DNA of 64,000 nt from JASBTN01 sp965228805 (lineage in GTDB: Bacteria; Pseudomonadota; Alphaproteobacteria; Rhodobacterales; Rhodobacteraceae): contig NZ_CBDDIE010000003.1 in NCBI RefSeq assembly GCF_965228805.1, forward strand, positions 62,001 to 126,000. The letters run 5' to 3'. Numbering within the stretch: position 1 is the first letter of the stretch; each line of letters opens with the position of its first letter. Under the pieces are notes generated by a model. It saw only the letters and a list, made by a program, of their open reading frames with translations, did not search any database and was not told the DNA's origin. A program made the position numbers and the translations under genes. Positions 33,960-42,642 of this stretch are shown here, in pieces.

Positions 33960-34892
33960 TCAGTTCGCAGTCAGAAACTGCACGATTTGGGGAACGACGC
34001 GCTGTCCCACAGGCAGCTCACCATCAAAATAGGTCGCGAAATTTGTCGCGACGTCCTCATGCGGGACCGGTTTGAACATGTGGTTGAGCTGCGTGAAATC
34101 CACCCGCTGCGCATCCGGCCTTGCGGCGGTCAGCGCAGCGGCATCCGTGCCGGTGATCTGCAAATCCTGCCCGCCTTGCAGGATCAGCAAGGGAAGGTCA
34201 CTTTTCCCGGCCAGCGCCGCTGGATCATGGGAGAACAGGTCGACCATGTACCGTTGCAGCCCCGGCGCAAACAGCCCGGCCAACGCAGGCGGGACCTGAT
34301 CGGCACTGACCGCCTGCCCGACTTCCAGCGAGGCGATGATGCGCTCCGAGACCTCCAGAAGTTCGGGCATCATCGCCGGTGAGGCCGCCAGTTGCTCGCG
34401 CAGGATTGCCCCCAGCGGTCGCCCCGGCCCGGCCAGCGAGACCACGCCGCAGACATTCTCCGCCCCATGCGCCACCGTGTGGAAGGCAACCAGCGCGCCC
34501 TCGCTATGGCCAATCAACCAGACACAGTCGCGCGCACCTTGGTGGGCGGCCACCCAGTTGCGAATGTCCGCAGCATAGGCACCGATGGTCACGTCATTGG
34601 CATCACTCACCGCCGCGGCGCTGGAAAACATGCCGCGCTTGTCGATGCGGATCGTGCTGATGCCCTGCGCCCCCAGCCCCTCGGCCAGTTGCCTGTAGAG
34701 GTTGGTGGTCATGCCAAGGGTGTTGTTGCCATCCCGGTCAATCGGGCCGGAGCCGGGAATGATCAGGGCCAGCGCCTGTTCATCTTCTGCCTGCAGATAC
34801 GCGCCCTTGAGCGGCCCGGCGGGCCCCGGTGCGCTGACCTCTTCGGCGACTGCGGGCGCGGCCAGACAGGCCACAAGCGCAGCCCATTTCAC
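33960..34892 (-). CDS. Exported alpha/beta hydrolase
   Basis: The 310-residue protein starts at a GTG (34892-34890) overlapping the phzF stop as GTGA. A signal peptide (KWAALVACLAAPAVAEEV) is followed by an alpha/beta-hydrolase fold: oxyanion region LIIPGSGPIDRDGNN, nucleophile elbow LIGHSEGALVA (Ser), acid near LILQGGQDLQI and histidine in LNHMFKPVPHED. It resembles YqiA/Fsh-like serine hydrolases of unknown substrate. The longer upstream frame is phzF read in another phase. Confidence 0.82.
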   Translation of the reverse strand: MKWAALVACLAAPAVAEEVSAPGPAGPLKGAYLQAEDEQALALIIPGSGPIDRDGNNTLGMTTNLYRQLAEGLGAQGISTIRIDKRGMFSSAAAVSDANDVTIGAYAADIRNWVAAHQGARDCVWLIGHSEGALVAFHTVAHGAENVCGVVSLAGPGRPLGAILREQLAASPAMMPELLEVSERIIASLEVGQAVSADQVPPALAGLFAPGLQRYMVDLFSHDPAALAGKSDLPLLILQGGQDLQITGTDAAALTAARPDAQRVDFTQLNHMFKPVPHEDVATNFATYFDGELPVGQRVVPQIVQFLTAN

Positions 34893-35779
34893 AGCAGGAG
34901 CTCCCCGCGCATGAGCACCCGGCCCGGGCCGCCGACCTTGACCCCGGTGGGGGCCTCGCGTGGGCCCAGCACCTCGACCTGAGCCGCGCCCGGACGTCCC
35001 ATCCAATGGCCTTGTTCGGCGATGAAATCCGTTTGATTGATCAGCCCGTGATGCCACAGATAGGCGGCCATGCAGCCGGTGGCGGATCCGGTGAACGGAT
35101 CCTCGGGCGGCATGGGCGCGGGCAACAGCAGGCGCGAGAAGGTATCGCCTATGGCCGTTTCCCCGCCCAGTGTGACCAGAAAGGGTTCAACAAGATCGCC
35201 AGGCAGGGTGCCGGGCGGGTTCAGCGCCTCCCAGGCCTCGGAACGCAGCGTGGCACGGCGCAGGGCCTCCTTGTCCTTCAGGACAACGATGCAGAAGGGC
35301 GTGCCGGTCGAGACGATCTGTGGGGTACCCACCACGTCCCCGGCCTCCAACCCGTACATCGCGGCAATCCGGGCCGGATCATGGGTGGCACCGAACACCG
35401 GCGCGAGCTGGGTCATGGTAACGATGGGGCCCTTTGGCCCGGTCTTGACCTCGATCGGCAACACGCCTGCGCCAACCTCCAGCGTGAACGCCGCCCGACC
35501 CGAGGACAGATCGACCAGCCCCCGATCGACAAGCGACACGACGGTCGCCACCGTCGGGTGGCCAGCCATGAGGATTTCCTTGTCGGCAACGTAGTATCGC
35601 GCGCCGAAATCGGCCTTGTCCGAACCAACCAGATAGGCGCATTCGCTGAGCGAGGTTTCCCGCACCAACGCCAGCCGGTCGTCAATCGACAAGTCTGCGG
35701 CGCCATGCACCACGACACATCCGTTGCCACCAAATGGGGAAGAGGTGAACGCATCCACCCAGTCGAATTCATATGCCAT
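34889..35779 (-). CDS. PhzF-family isomerase
   Basis: The 296-residue protein begins YEFDWVDAFTSSPFGGNGCV. It has the catalytic glutamate in TSLSECAYLVG, AGHPTVATVV, and the C-terminal lobe signature EDPFTGSATGCMAAYLW. The family contains PhzF of phenazine synthesis and many uncharacterised epimerases; no other phenazine genes are here. The ATG at 35779 follows a GGAGCG site. A CGGAGGC/GCCTCCG hairpin at 35795-35813 lies in its leader. Confidence 0.88.
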   Translation of the reverse strand: MAYEFDWVDAFTSSPFGGNGCVVVHGAADLSIDDRLALVRETSLSECAYLVGSDKADFGARYYVADKEILMAGHPTVATVVSLVDRGLVDLSSGRAAFTLEVGAGVLPIEVKTGPKGPIVTMTQLAPVFGATHDPARIAAMYGLEAGDVVGTPQIVSTGTPFCIVVLKDKEALRRATLRSEAWEALNPPGTLPGDLVEPFLVTLGGETAIGDTFSRLLLPAPMPPEDPFTGSATGCMAAYLWHHGLINQTDFIAEQGHWMGRPGAAQVEVLGPREAPTGVKVGGPGRVLMRGELLL

Positions 35780-35828
35780 CACGCGCTCCTTCGTCGGAGG
35801 CACCATGCCTCCGATCCGCGCGTTTGAC

Positions 35829-35849
35829 CAGCCCCTGCGCGAGGGGCTG
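35829..35849 (-). terminator. Hairpin after the DUF1150 gene
   Basis: CAGCCCCT-GCGCG-AGGGGCTG is an 8-bp stem 10 bp after the DUF1150 stop. No T tract follows, so termination strength is uncertain. Confidence 0.4.
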
Positions 35850-35859
35850 ACCGGCCGTC

Positions 35860-36087
35860 TTAGTGTACCGAAACCGGCGACAGGTCGTTCTGCCGTGCCA
35901 GCGCAAAAGCCAGGCGACGACCGCGCACCAGGGCCAGGCGTTCGCCATCGGCATCATGCACGGCGAAGAGCCGCTTGATACCCTCGACCTGGGGCCGGAT
36001 CTCCTCCGGCAGGTCCTCGATATTCACTGGCCGGACATAGACGATACGTTCGCCGTTTTCCGGCATGATTTCATATTTCGCATCCAT
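35860..36087 (-). CDS. DUF1150-family small protein
   Basis: The 75-residue protein (ENGERIVYVRPVNIEDLPEE and VHDADGERLALVRGRRLAFA) is a DUF1150 member, found in alphaproteobacteria beside small heat-shock genes. It lies 84 bp downstream of hsp20 on the same strand and probably shares its transcript. The ATG at 36087 follows AGGAGACG. Function is unknown; a role in the heat-shock response is inferred from position. Confidence 0.85.
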   Translation of the reverse strand: MDAKYEIMPENGERIVYVRPVNIEDLPEEIRPQVEGIKRLFAVHDADGERLALVRGRRLAFALARQNDLSPVSVH

Positions 36088-36171
36088 GACACGTCTCCTT
36101 CCATACACAAGATATGGGGTCGGCGCGGGTGTTTCGCCCGTCCGCTCACAAGCTGTTGATGGTCTGAAATA

Positions 36172-36582
36172 TCAGCCGCGATTGATTTGGATCGTCTGCA
36201 CGACCTTCTCGGGCTCGGCCCGTTCCAGATCGATATGCAGAAGCCCGTTCTCGGTCGTGGCGCCCTTCACATCGACCCCATCGGCCAGGACAAAGCTTTT
36301 CTGGAACTGCCGCCCGGCAATGCCGCGATGCAGGAAGACGCGGGTGGCATCGGCCTCGGGCTGGCGACCGCGAATGACCAGCTTGTGGTCCTCGACCGTG
36401 ATCGACAGGTCGTCATCCGAGAACCCGGCAACCGCGAGGGTGATGCGGTAACCCCGCTCGCTGACCTGTTCGATATTGAAGGGAGGGTATCCATCCTGCC
36501 CTTTCGACGCCTGTTCAACCAGACGCTCAAGCTGTTCAAAGCCAAGCAGGAAAGGGTGGGACCCAAGGGTCATTTTCGTCAT
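36172..36582 (-). CDS. Hsp20-family small heat-shock chaperone
   Basis: The 136-residue protein has an alpha-crystallin domain (YPPFNIEQVSERGYRITLAV, VEDHKLVIRGRQ, FLHRGIAGRQFQKSFVL, GLLHIDLER). It prevents aggregation of unfolding proteins. The start at 36582 follows GAAGGACG; the longer upstream frame is not homologous. The conserved C-terminal I-x-I motif may be represented by IQI. Confidence 0.93.
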   Translation of the reverse strand: MTKMTLGSHPFLLGFEQLERLVEQASKGQDGYPPFNIEQVSERGYRITLAVAGFSDDDLSITVEDHKLVIRGRQPEADATRVFLHRGIAGRQFQKSFVLADGVDVKGATTENGLLHIDLERAEPEKVVQTIQINRG

Positions 36583-36641
36583 CGACACGTCCTTCATCAA
36601 AGCGACACGTATTGGGGCCCCGCGCGCGGCGACCCTTGGTT

Positions 36642-36672
36642 GAATATGGGGGGGCACCGGGCGGGCTGCAAG
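36642..36672 (-). promoter_or_regulatory. Possible heat-shock (RpoH-type) promoter of hsp20
   Basis: On the minus strand CTTG (36672-36669) and an ATATTC element (36647-36642) are spaced roughly as in alphaproteobacterial RpoH promoters, 60-90 bp before the hsp20 start. The -10 match to CYTATNT is poor, so this is tentative. Confidence 0.28.
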
Positions 36673-36793
36673 CCCTCTCCACCCGCAGCCTTAACCAGTT
36701 GTGCACGACCCTAGGTCACCTGCTCCTGTTCCCCTTGGCGGAACAGGGTCGGGCGGCTAAGTTGTGGGCAAGATTTGGAAAGCCGACTCACTG

Positions 36794-37012
36794 ATGAGCA
36801 ATGCCGAAGAAATGAAGCCCGAAGAGGTGCTGCGCGTCGAGCTGGAAGTGTTCCGCCGCGAGCATCGCGATCTGGACGACGCCATTACCGCCCTTGAACA
36901 GACCGGCCGCGCCGATCAACTGCAATTGCGCCGCTTGAAAAAGCAGAAATTGGCGCTGAAGGACAAGATTGCCGCGATCGAGGACAAACTGACGCCGGAT
37001 ATCATTGCGTAA
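36794..37012 (+). CDS. DUF465-family small coiled-coil protein
   Basis: The 72-residue protein is an almost entirely helical hairpin (VELEVFRREHRDLDDAITAL then LRRLKKQKLALKDKI and a DKLTPDIIA end), matching DUF465 (YdcH-like). Function is unknown. It sits 48 bp before purE on the same strand and may share its promoter. A GTG 30 nt upstream is an alternative start. Confidence 0.85.
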   Translation: MSNAEEMKPEEVLRVELEVFRREHRDLDDAITALEQTGRADQLQLRRLKKQKLALKDKIAAIEDKLTPDIIA

Positions 37013-37060
37013 AGGCCCAAGCCCTTTATAAAGCGGGCTTCAAAGACTTCGGGGGACAGC

Positions 37061-37549
37061 ATGACGGACGTGAAAGTCGGGATCATCATGGGCAGCCAGT
37101 CGGACTGGCCCACGATGAAGGAAGCCGCCAACATTCTGGATGAACTGGGCATTGCCTATGAGACCAAGATCGTCTCGGCGCACCGCACGCCGGACCGGTT
37201 GTGGGACTATGGCAAGACCGCAGCCGACCGCGGATTGCACGTGATCATCGCGGGCGCGGGAGGGGCGGCGCATCTGCCGGGCATGATGGCTTCGAAAACC
37301 CGGGTGCCCGTGGTGGGCGTGCCGGTGCAGACCCGGGCGCTGTCCGGTGTCGACAGCCTTTATTCCATCGTGCAGATGCCCAAGGGTTTCCCGGTCGCGA
37401 CCATGGCGATCGGCGCGGCGGGTGCCGCCAACGCTGGCCTGATGGCTGCTGGCATTCTGGCAGTGGCTGACGCCGACCTGGCCCAGCGCCTGGACACCTG
37501 GCGCGAGGCGCTGTCCGCCTCCATCCCCGACGAGCCCTCCGATGACTGA
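37061..37549 (+). CDS. purE: N5-carboxyaminoimidazole ribonucleotide mutase
   Basis: PurE converts N5-CAIR to CAIR in purine synthesis. The 162-residue protein has IIMGSQSDWPTM, SAHRTPDRLWDYG, IAGAGGAAHLPGM and VVGVPVQTRALSGVDSL, including the catalytic histidine. Its end overlaps purK by 8 nt, so the two enzymes that together use PurK's product are coupled. Confidence 0.97.
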   Translation: MTDVKVGIIMGSQSDWPTMKEAANILDELGIAYETKIVSAHRTPDRLWDYGKTAADRGLHVIIAGAGGAAHLPGMMASKTRVPVVGVPVQTRALSGVDSLYSIVQMPKGFPVATMAIGAAGAANAGLMAAGILAVADADLAQRLDTWREALSASIPDEPSDD

Positions 37550-38618
37550 GGCGCTGCAAACCGGTGCCGTGATCGGCATTCTGGGCGGCGGTCAGCTGGG
37601 CCGCATGCTGTCCGTCGCGGCCTCCCGCCTTGGCTTTCGCACCCATGTGTTCGAACCGGGCGCCAACCCGCCCGCGGGTCATGTCGCCGACCGGGTGACC
37701 ACGGCGGGCTATGACGACGAAGACGCGCTGCGTGCCTTTGCGACAAGCGTCGATGTGGTCACCTATGAATTCGAGAACATCCCCACCGCCGCGCTGGACG
37801 TGATCGAGGCGATCCGCCCGATCCGCCCCAACCGCGAGGCCCTGCGCGTGAGCCAGGACCGGTTGGTGGAGAAGGACTTTCTGACCGGGCTGGGCCTGAC
37901 CGTCGCGCCCTATGCCAACGTGGAAAACGCCGCCGATCTGGATGCCGCGATGGGCAGCATCGGTGCGCCCTCGATCCTGAAGACCCGCCGCTTCGGCTAT
38001 GACGGCAAGGGCCAGGCCCGCATCATGGCCGCCGAGGACGCGGCGCAAGCGCTGGCCGACATGGCAGGCGCCCCTGCCGTGCTGGAGGGGTTCGTGAACT
38101 TCTCCCACGAGGTCAGCGTGATCGCCGCGCGCGGTGTGACCGGCGAGGTCGCCTGCTATGACCCCGGCGAGAACGTGCACAAGGACGGAATCCTGTCCAC
38201 CACCACCCTGCCCGCGCGCCTGAATGCGGCCCACCGCATGGACGCCGTGCTGCTGGCGGGCAAGATCCTGAATGCGCTGGACTATGTCGGCGTCATGGGC
38301 GTCGAGCTCTTCGTCACCCCGCAGGGCCTGGTGGTGAACGAGATCGCGCCTCGGGTGCACAATTCCGGCCACTGGACCCAGAACGGCTGCGCCATAGACC
38401 AGTTCGAACAACACATTCGCGCCGTTGCGGGCTGGCCGCTGGGCGACGGATCGCGCCATTCGGACGTGGTGATGGAGAACCTGATCGGCGCTGACATGGA
38501 CCGCGTGGGTGACATCGCCAAGGAGCCCAACGCGGCGCTGCACCTCTATGGAAAGGCCGAGGTCAAGGCGGGGCGCAAGATGGGCCACGTGAACCGGGTT
38601 ATTGGGCCGAAGAGCTGA
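37542..38618 (+). CDS. purK: N5-carboxyaminoimidazole ribonucleotide synthetase
   Basis: The 358-residue ATP-grasp enzyme uses AIR, ATP and bicarbonate. Motifs are ILGGGQLGRMLSVAASRLGF, SILKTRRFGYDGKGQARI, FSHEVSVIAARG and VNEIAPRVHNSGHWT. The last 15 codons (from GRKMGHVNRVIG) lie inside the first unit of the tandem array at 38574-39286; the reading frame and stop are intact. Confidence 0.97.
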   Translation: MTEALQTGAVIGILGGGQLGRMLSVAASRLGFRTHVFEPGANPPAGHVADRVTTAGYDDEDALRAFATSVDVVTYEFENIPTAALDVIEAIRPIRPNREALRVSQDRLVEKDFLTGLGLTVAPYANVENAADLDAAMGSIGAPSILKTRRFGYDGKGQARIMAAEDAAQALADMAGAPAVLEGFVNFSHEVSVIAARGVTGEVACYDPGENVHKDGILSTTTLPARLNAAHRMDAVLLAGKILNALDYVGVMGVELFVTPQGLVVNEIAPRVHNSGHWTQNGCAIDQFEQHIRAVAGWPLGDGSRHSDVVMENLIGADMDRVGDIAKEPNAALHLYGKAEVKAGRKMGHVNRVIGPKS

Positions 38619-39286
38619 CGCCAACTCGAACCCAAGGCCCCCTCTCGCGCATTTCGTGCCGAAATACGCTGCCGGGCAACGCGCGGGCCAAAGGCCCACG
38701 CTTGGGGCGCAAGATGGGCCACGTGAACCGGGTTGTTGGGCCGAAGAACTGAGCCGGACCGAGCCCAAGGCCCCCTCTCGCGCATTTCGTGCCGAAATAC
38801 GCTGCCGGGCAACGCGCGGGCCAAAGGCCCACGCTTGGGGCGCAAGATGGGCCACGTGAACCGGGTTATTGGGCCGAAGAGCTGACGCCAACTCGAACCC
38901 AAGGCCCCCTCTCGCGCATTTCGTGCCGAAATACGCTGCCGGGCAACGCGCGGGCCAAAGGCCCACGCTTGGGGCGCAAGATGGGCCACGTGAACCGGGT
39001 TGTTGGGCCGAAGAACTGAGCCGGACCGAGCCCAAGGCCCCCTCTCGCGCATTTCGTGCCGAAATACGCTGCCGGGCAACGCGCGGGCCAAAGGCCCACG
39101 CTTGGGGCGCAAGATGGGCCACGTGAACCGGGTTATTGGGCCGAAGAGCTGACGCCAACTCGAACCCAAGGCCCCCTCTCGCGCATTTCGTGCCGAAATA
39201 CGCTGCCGGGCAACGCGCGGGCCAAAGGCCCACGCTTGGGGCGCAAGATGGGCCACGTGAACCGGATTGTTGGGCCGAAGAGCTGA
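38574..39286 (+). repeat. Tandem array duplicating the 3' end of purK
   Basis: Six copies of the purK tail (CGCAAGATGGGCCACGTGAA onward) begin at 38574, 38708, 38841, 38975, 39108 and 39242, spaced 134, 133, 134, 133 and 134 bp. Two unit types alternate: one ends GTTATTGGGCCGAAGAGC before TGA, the other GTTGTTGGGCCGAAGAAC before TGA, giving a 267-bp higher-order repeat. Each linker holds two hairpins, ATTTCG-TGC-CGAAAT and GGGCC-AAA-GGCCC. Within a type the copies are essentially identical, pointing to recent expansion. Confidence 0.95.
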
Positions 39287-39308
39287 CGCTAGCCGCATGT
39301 TTTTCTGG

Positions 39309-39340
39309 AACGCCGTCGCTCTTTCGAGTGGCGGCGTTTC
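39309..39340 (+). terminator. Probable terminator after the purK array
   Basis: AACGCCG and CGGCGTT form a 7-bp stem followed by T-rich TTTCCCTTT. It comes just after the last repeat copy and would end the purE-purK transcript. The rest of 39341-39515 is A/T-rich and shows no gene. Confidence 0.5.
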
Positions 39341-39515
39341 CCTTTGAAAAGGGTAGGTTCGAACGATTCTTGCTCTTATTGCAGTTCAAAATATTCATGT
39401 TTATTTACAACAGGTTAGAGTTAAATTTTCTTCGAAAACCGCCAAAACTGGAACGCCGCCCTCGGTCACGCTAGCGATCCTGTGGGCATCTCCGCCCCAA
39501 CACAGGACCAGATCA

Positions 39516-40244
39516 ATGACATCGAAGCAGTTCCCTCGTGCCGCGACGCTCGCCTGCGCCGCGCTCATGCCCTGCACCCTCTGGGCGGCCGGGCCCGTGC
39601 CCCCTGCCGCTCCCACGGCTCTCTCGGCCCCCGCCACCGTCAGCCCCGATCCGGAGTGGGCCGGCGCCTATGGCGGTTTAACATTGGGCTTCGCGCTGCC
39701 CGGCCAAGACGCGGTCGGAGTATCTCCTGCTGGCAGCCCGGCCTCGATCGCGATCGGGCAGCTCGATAGCGAAGGGCTGAACGGCGGGGTCCGGCTGGGC
39801 TATCGCTGGCAGATCGGTATGGTGGTGGCGGGCCCCGAACTAGCCTTGGAAGGCGGCAAAGTTGAGGACAGGTTCAGTACCGGCGGCTATGACGCCGAGA
39901 CCCGGCTGATCCGCGCCCTGTCCCTGCGCCTGAAGGCCGGGCTCGCCCAACCGGCCTGGGGCACGCAGCTCTATGCGATTGCGGGCGTATCACGTGGAGA
40001 ATTCGACTACGCGGTCACCGGGACGGGCGCCGCTGGCCCGGCCGCGATCGACACGGCGTTTTCGGCCAACGGCCATATCCTCGGCCTCGGGATCGAGAAA
40101 CAGCTGGGCGATCGGTTGTCCGTGACCGGGGAATACGAGCATTCCAGCTTCGGCAAGACCCGGCTGGAGGATGCAGGCGGCGCCGCGACCCAGGCCACGC
40201 CGCGGTTTCACAATCTCAAACTGGGGGTGAACCTGCGATTCTAA
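39516..40244 (+). CDS. Outer membrane beta-barrel protein
   Basis: The 242-residue protein has a signal peptide (ATLACAALMPCTLWAAG) and alternating beta strands typical of OmpA-like or Omp25/31 surface barrels: AGAYGGLTLGFALPG, GGVRLGYRWQIG, LSLRLKAGLAQPAWGTQLYA and a terminal LKLGVNLRF ending in aromatic Phe, the barrel-insertion signal. Its role is unknown. Its start is preceded by the A/T-rich stretch, probably its promoter. Confidence 0.82.
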   Translation: MTSKQFPRAATLACAALMPCTLWAAGPVPPAAPTALSAPATVSPDPEWAGAYGGLTLGFALPGQDAVGVSPAGSPASIAIGQLDSEGLNGGVRLGYRWQIGMVVAGPELALEGGKVEDRFSTGGYDAETRLIRALSLRLKAGLAQPAWGTQLYAIAGVSRGEFDYAVTGTGAAGPAAIDTAFSANGHILGLGIEKQLGDRLSVTGEYEHSSFGKTRLEDAGGAATQATPRFHNLKLGVNLRF

Positions 40245-40247
40245 TCC

Positions 40248-40859
40248 TCATTCGGCGGGGTGTTCCAGCCCCGCCACCGCCGCGCGCGCGGCACGGGTCA
40301 CCGGGGGCGGTTCACGCAAGCCCCGGGTCTTGTCGGCAACGGGGGTCGGCCTGGGCGTCTTCCCCTCTCGCGCGGCCCTGCGCCGTCGCGAGAGGCCGAA
40401 CAGCCCCTTCAGAAACCCCACCACCACCAGCCAGCCAGCGCCAAACCCGATGCCCGTCGCCAGCGCCCCGTCGCGAGTCACCGGCACGGCGGGGCGGAAA
40501 TCGCCCCAGGTGCGCGCGGCAAGCTCACTGTCGCGCAACCGCCAGACCATGGTGAGCCGCTCCAGCGGCGCGGTGCCGGAAAGCGCCGCGTAATCCGCCG
40601 ACAGACGCTCCAACCGGGCGATATTGCCCTGCATGTCATCGCGCAGCTGGTTCTGGAAAGCCGTGCCTCCCATCTGATCGAGCGCCTCATCGCGGGTCAG
40701 GCCAAAACCATCGGCAGAGGCGTCAAAGGCGGCGACCACCGCCGTCAGCTCATCCACCGCGCCCGCCAGGCGTTGCAGATATTGCTGCGAGTACTCGGGG
40801 AATTGCGACAGGGTCACGGCACCGCCAAGCCCGCCCACAAGGGCCAGCACGCGGATCAT
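40248..40859 (-). CDS. DUF2937-family membrane protein
   Basis: The 203-residue protein has a hydrophobic N-terminus (IRVLALVGGLGGAVTLSQFP), SQQYLQRLAGAVDELTAVVA, and a second hydrophobic segment (GIGFGAGWLVVVGFLKGLFG) followed by a basic tail. This is the DUF2937 layout. Function is unknown. The ATG at 40859 follows GGAGGCGGGG, a strong ribosome site. It is convergent with the barrel gene, 3 nt apart. Confidence 0.8.
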   Translation of the reverse strand: MIRVLALVGGLGGAVTLSQFPEYSQQYLQRLAGAVDELTAVVAAFDASADGFGLTRDEALDQMGGTAFQNQLRDDMQGNIARLERLSADYAALSGTAPLERLTMVWRLRDSELAARTWGDFRPAVPVTRDGALATGIGFGAGWLVVVGFLKGLFGLSRRRRAAREGKTPRPTPVADKTRGLREPPPVTRAARAAVAGLEHPAE

Positions 40860-40986
40860 CGCCCCGCCTCCGGTTGGCTGATCATGCCTGTCACCTGCTC
40901 TGTTCTTTTGCAGGCAGGATGAAAGAAAAAGGGCGCGGGCGTCAAGATGACCGCCCACACCCCTGATATCTCAGCGATTTTCCGCC

Positions 40987-42327
40987 TCAGTGGTGCGAAT
41001 AGATCTCCACCACCTTGGCGATCGCCTGTTCGGGCGGCAGCTCTTCGCTGGTCCCCGTGCGGCGGCAGGTCAGTTCCACCACGCCATTCTTCAGCCCCCG
41101 CGGGCCGACAGTGATGCGCCAGGGCAGGCCGATCAGGTCCATGGTGGCGAACTTGCCGCCTGCCCGTTCGGTACGGTCGTCATAGAGCGGCTCCAGACCG
41201 GCGGCCTCAAACGCCTTGTAGAGGCTCTCGCAGGCCGCGTCTGCTTCATCGTCGCCCTGTTTCAGGTTCACGATACCGACATGGAAGGGCGTCACGCCCT
41301 CCGGCCAGATGATGCCCTTGTCGTCGTGGCTGGCCTCGATGATGGCACCCAGGAGGCGGCTCACGCCGATCCCGTGCGATCCCATGTGCACCGGAACCTT
41401 CTTGCCATCCGGGCCCTGGACCTCGGCGCCCATGGCGTCGGAGTATTTGGTGCCGAAATAGAAGATCTGGCCAACCTCGATGCCACGCGCAACGCGGCGG
41501 CGCTCTTCGGGCACACGCTCGTGGAAGGCGGCCTCGTCATGGGTCTCATCCGTGCGGGCATACTTCGAGGTGAACTCCTCCAGCACGGCCTGGCACTGCT
41601 CGACGCTGTCATAGTCGATCACGCGGTCACCGAAACTCAGGTCGGTAACGGCGCTGTCGTAGAAAACCTCAGACTCGCCAGTCTCGGCCAGCACCAGGAA
41701 CTCATGCGTATCATCGCCGCCAATGGGGCCACTGTCGGCGCGCATCGGGATCGCCTGCAGGCCCATGCGCTCATAGGTGCGCAGGTAGCTGACCAGGTGA
41801 CGGTTGTAGGCGTGCAGCGCGTCTTCCTTGGTGAGGTCGAAGTTGTAGCCGTCCTTCATGTAGAACTCACGGCCGCGCATCACGCCGAAACGCGGGCGGA
41901 TCTCGTCGCGGAATTTCCACTGGATCTGGTAAAGCGTCAGCGGCAGGTCCTTGTAGGAGCTGACGTGGCTGCGGAAGATGTCGGTCACCATTTCCTCGGC
42001 CGTGGGCGTGTAGAGCATGTCGCGCCCGTGGCGGTCCTGCATGCGCAGCATTTCCTGACCATAATCGTCATACCGCCCGCTTTCGCGCCACAGGTCCGCG
42101 CCCTGCAGGATCGGCATCTGGATTGCAATGTGACCAGCGCGGGCCTGTTCCTCGTGCACGATGTTTTCGATCTTGCGCAGCACCTTGAAGCCGAGCGGCA
42201 GCCAGGAATAGATCCCGGCGCTTTGCTGTTTGATCATGCCCGCGCGCAGCATGAGGCGGTGGGATACGATCTGGGCTTCGGAGGGGTTCTCTTTCAGGAC
42301 CGGCAGGAAATAGCGGCTGAGGCGCAT
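40987..42327 (-). CDS. proS: Prolyl-tRNA synthetase, short type
   Basis: ProS charges tRNA-Pro. At 446 residues it is the short bacterial form lacking the inserted editing domain. Class II motifs are visible: SAGIYSWLPLGFKVLRKIE, LYTPTAEEMVTDIF, FRDEIRPRFGVMRGREFYMK and HMGSHGIGVSRLLGAI, then the anticodon-binding domain. It is monocistronic; the next gene upstream is divergent. Confidence 0.97.
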   Translation of the reverse strand: MRLSRYFLPVLKENPSEAQIVSHRLMLRAGMIKQQSAGIYSWLPLGFKVLRKIENIVHEEQARAGHIAIQMPILQGADLWRESGRYDDYGQEMLRMQDRHGRDMLYTPTAEEMVTDIFRSHVSSYKDLPLTLYQIQWKFRDEIRPRFGVMRGREFYMKDGYNFDLTKEDALHAYNRHLVSYLRTYERMGLQAIPMRADSGPIGGDDTHEFLVLAETGESEVFYDSAVTDLSFGDRVIDYDSVEQCQAVLEEFTSKYARTDETHDEAAFHERVPEERRRVARGIEVGQIFYFGTKYSDAMGAEVQGPDGKKVPVHMGSHGIGVSRLLGAIIEASHDDKGIIWPEGVTPFHVGIVNLKQGDDEADAACESLYKAFEAAGLEPLYDDRTERAGGKFATMDLIGLPWRITVGPRGLKNGVVELTCRRTGTSEELPPEQAIAKVVEIYSHH

Positions 42328-42642
42328 GGGCTGTCTCTCGTCTGATCTGGCTGTTCTAAGCTTTGCTTCGTCCTATGCCAAAGCGCGGGCGGGGGCAATC
42401 TTGATTGCAAGAAGGTGGGCAAAGGTGGGTCTCCCGCCCCCGGCCCACGCCTTCGGCTCGTCCGGGGTTGGGCGTGGCTCACTCCGTGAGCCTGGGGGCG
42501 GTGCCCCCGGGGCAGCCCCCTCCCCCGAGATATTCATGGCAAGACAACTAGGAGGGGCCGCGTGTTGTTTTGAATTGACGCATTCCGCCCTGCGTGGTCA
42601 GGCTGGGCCGGTTTGCAACGGTCATGTGACAGGGAGGCGAGC
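42328..42642. other. Divergent intergenic region with an intergenic palindromic element
   Basis: About 315 bp between proS and the flavoprotein gene. The middle holds GC-rich inverted segments (GGCTCACTCCGTGAGCC and GGGGGCGGTGCCCCC). At 42522-42557 there is a copy of a recurring element, CCCCGAGATATT then GGCAAGAC and AGGAGGGG. The right 85 bp should contain the flavoprotein promoter; no clear consensus is seen. Confidence 0.55.
42522..42557 (+). repeat. Intergenic repeat element, copy 1
   Basis: The form is CCCCGAGATATT, a short spacer with GCAAGA, and GAGGGG. Related copies occur at 44985-45021 and 51317-51350, all in intergenic sequence next to GC-rich inverted repeats. Confidence 0.6.

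Noticed and set aside
38574..39286. CRISPR-like array
   Set aside because: Units of 133-134 bp are directly joined and near-identical throughout; there are no unique spacers and no cas genes.
37245..39398. 717-residue minus-strand frame over purK and the array
   Set aside because: It is antisense to purE/purK and repeats the array; its sequence is low-complexity with no ribosome site or family motif.
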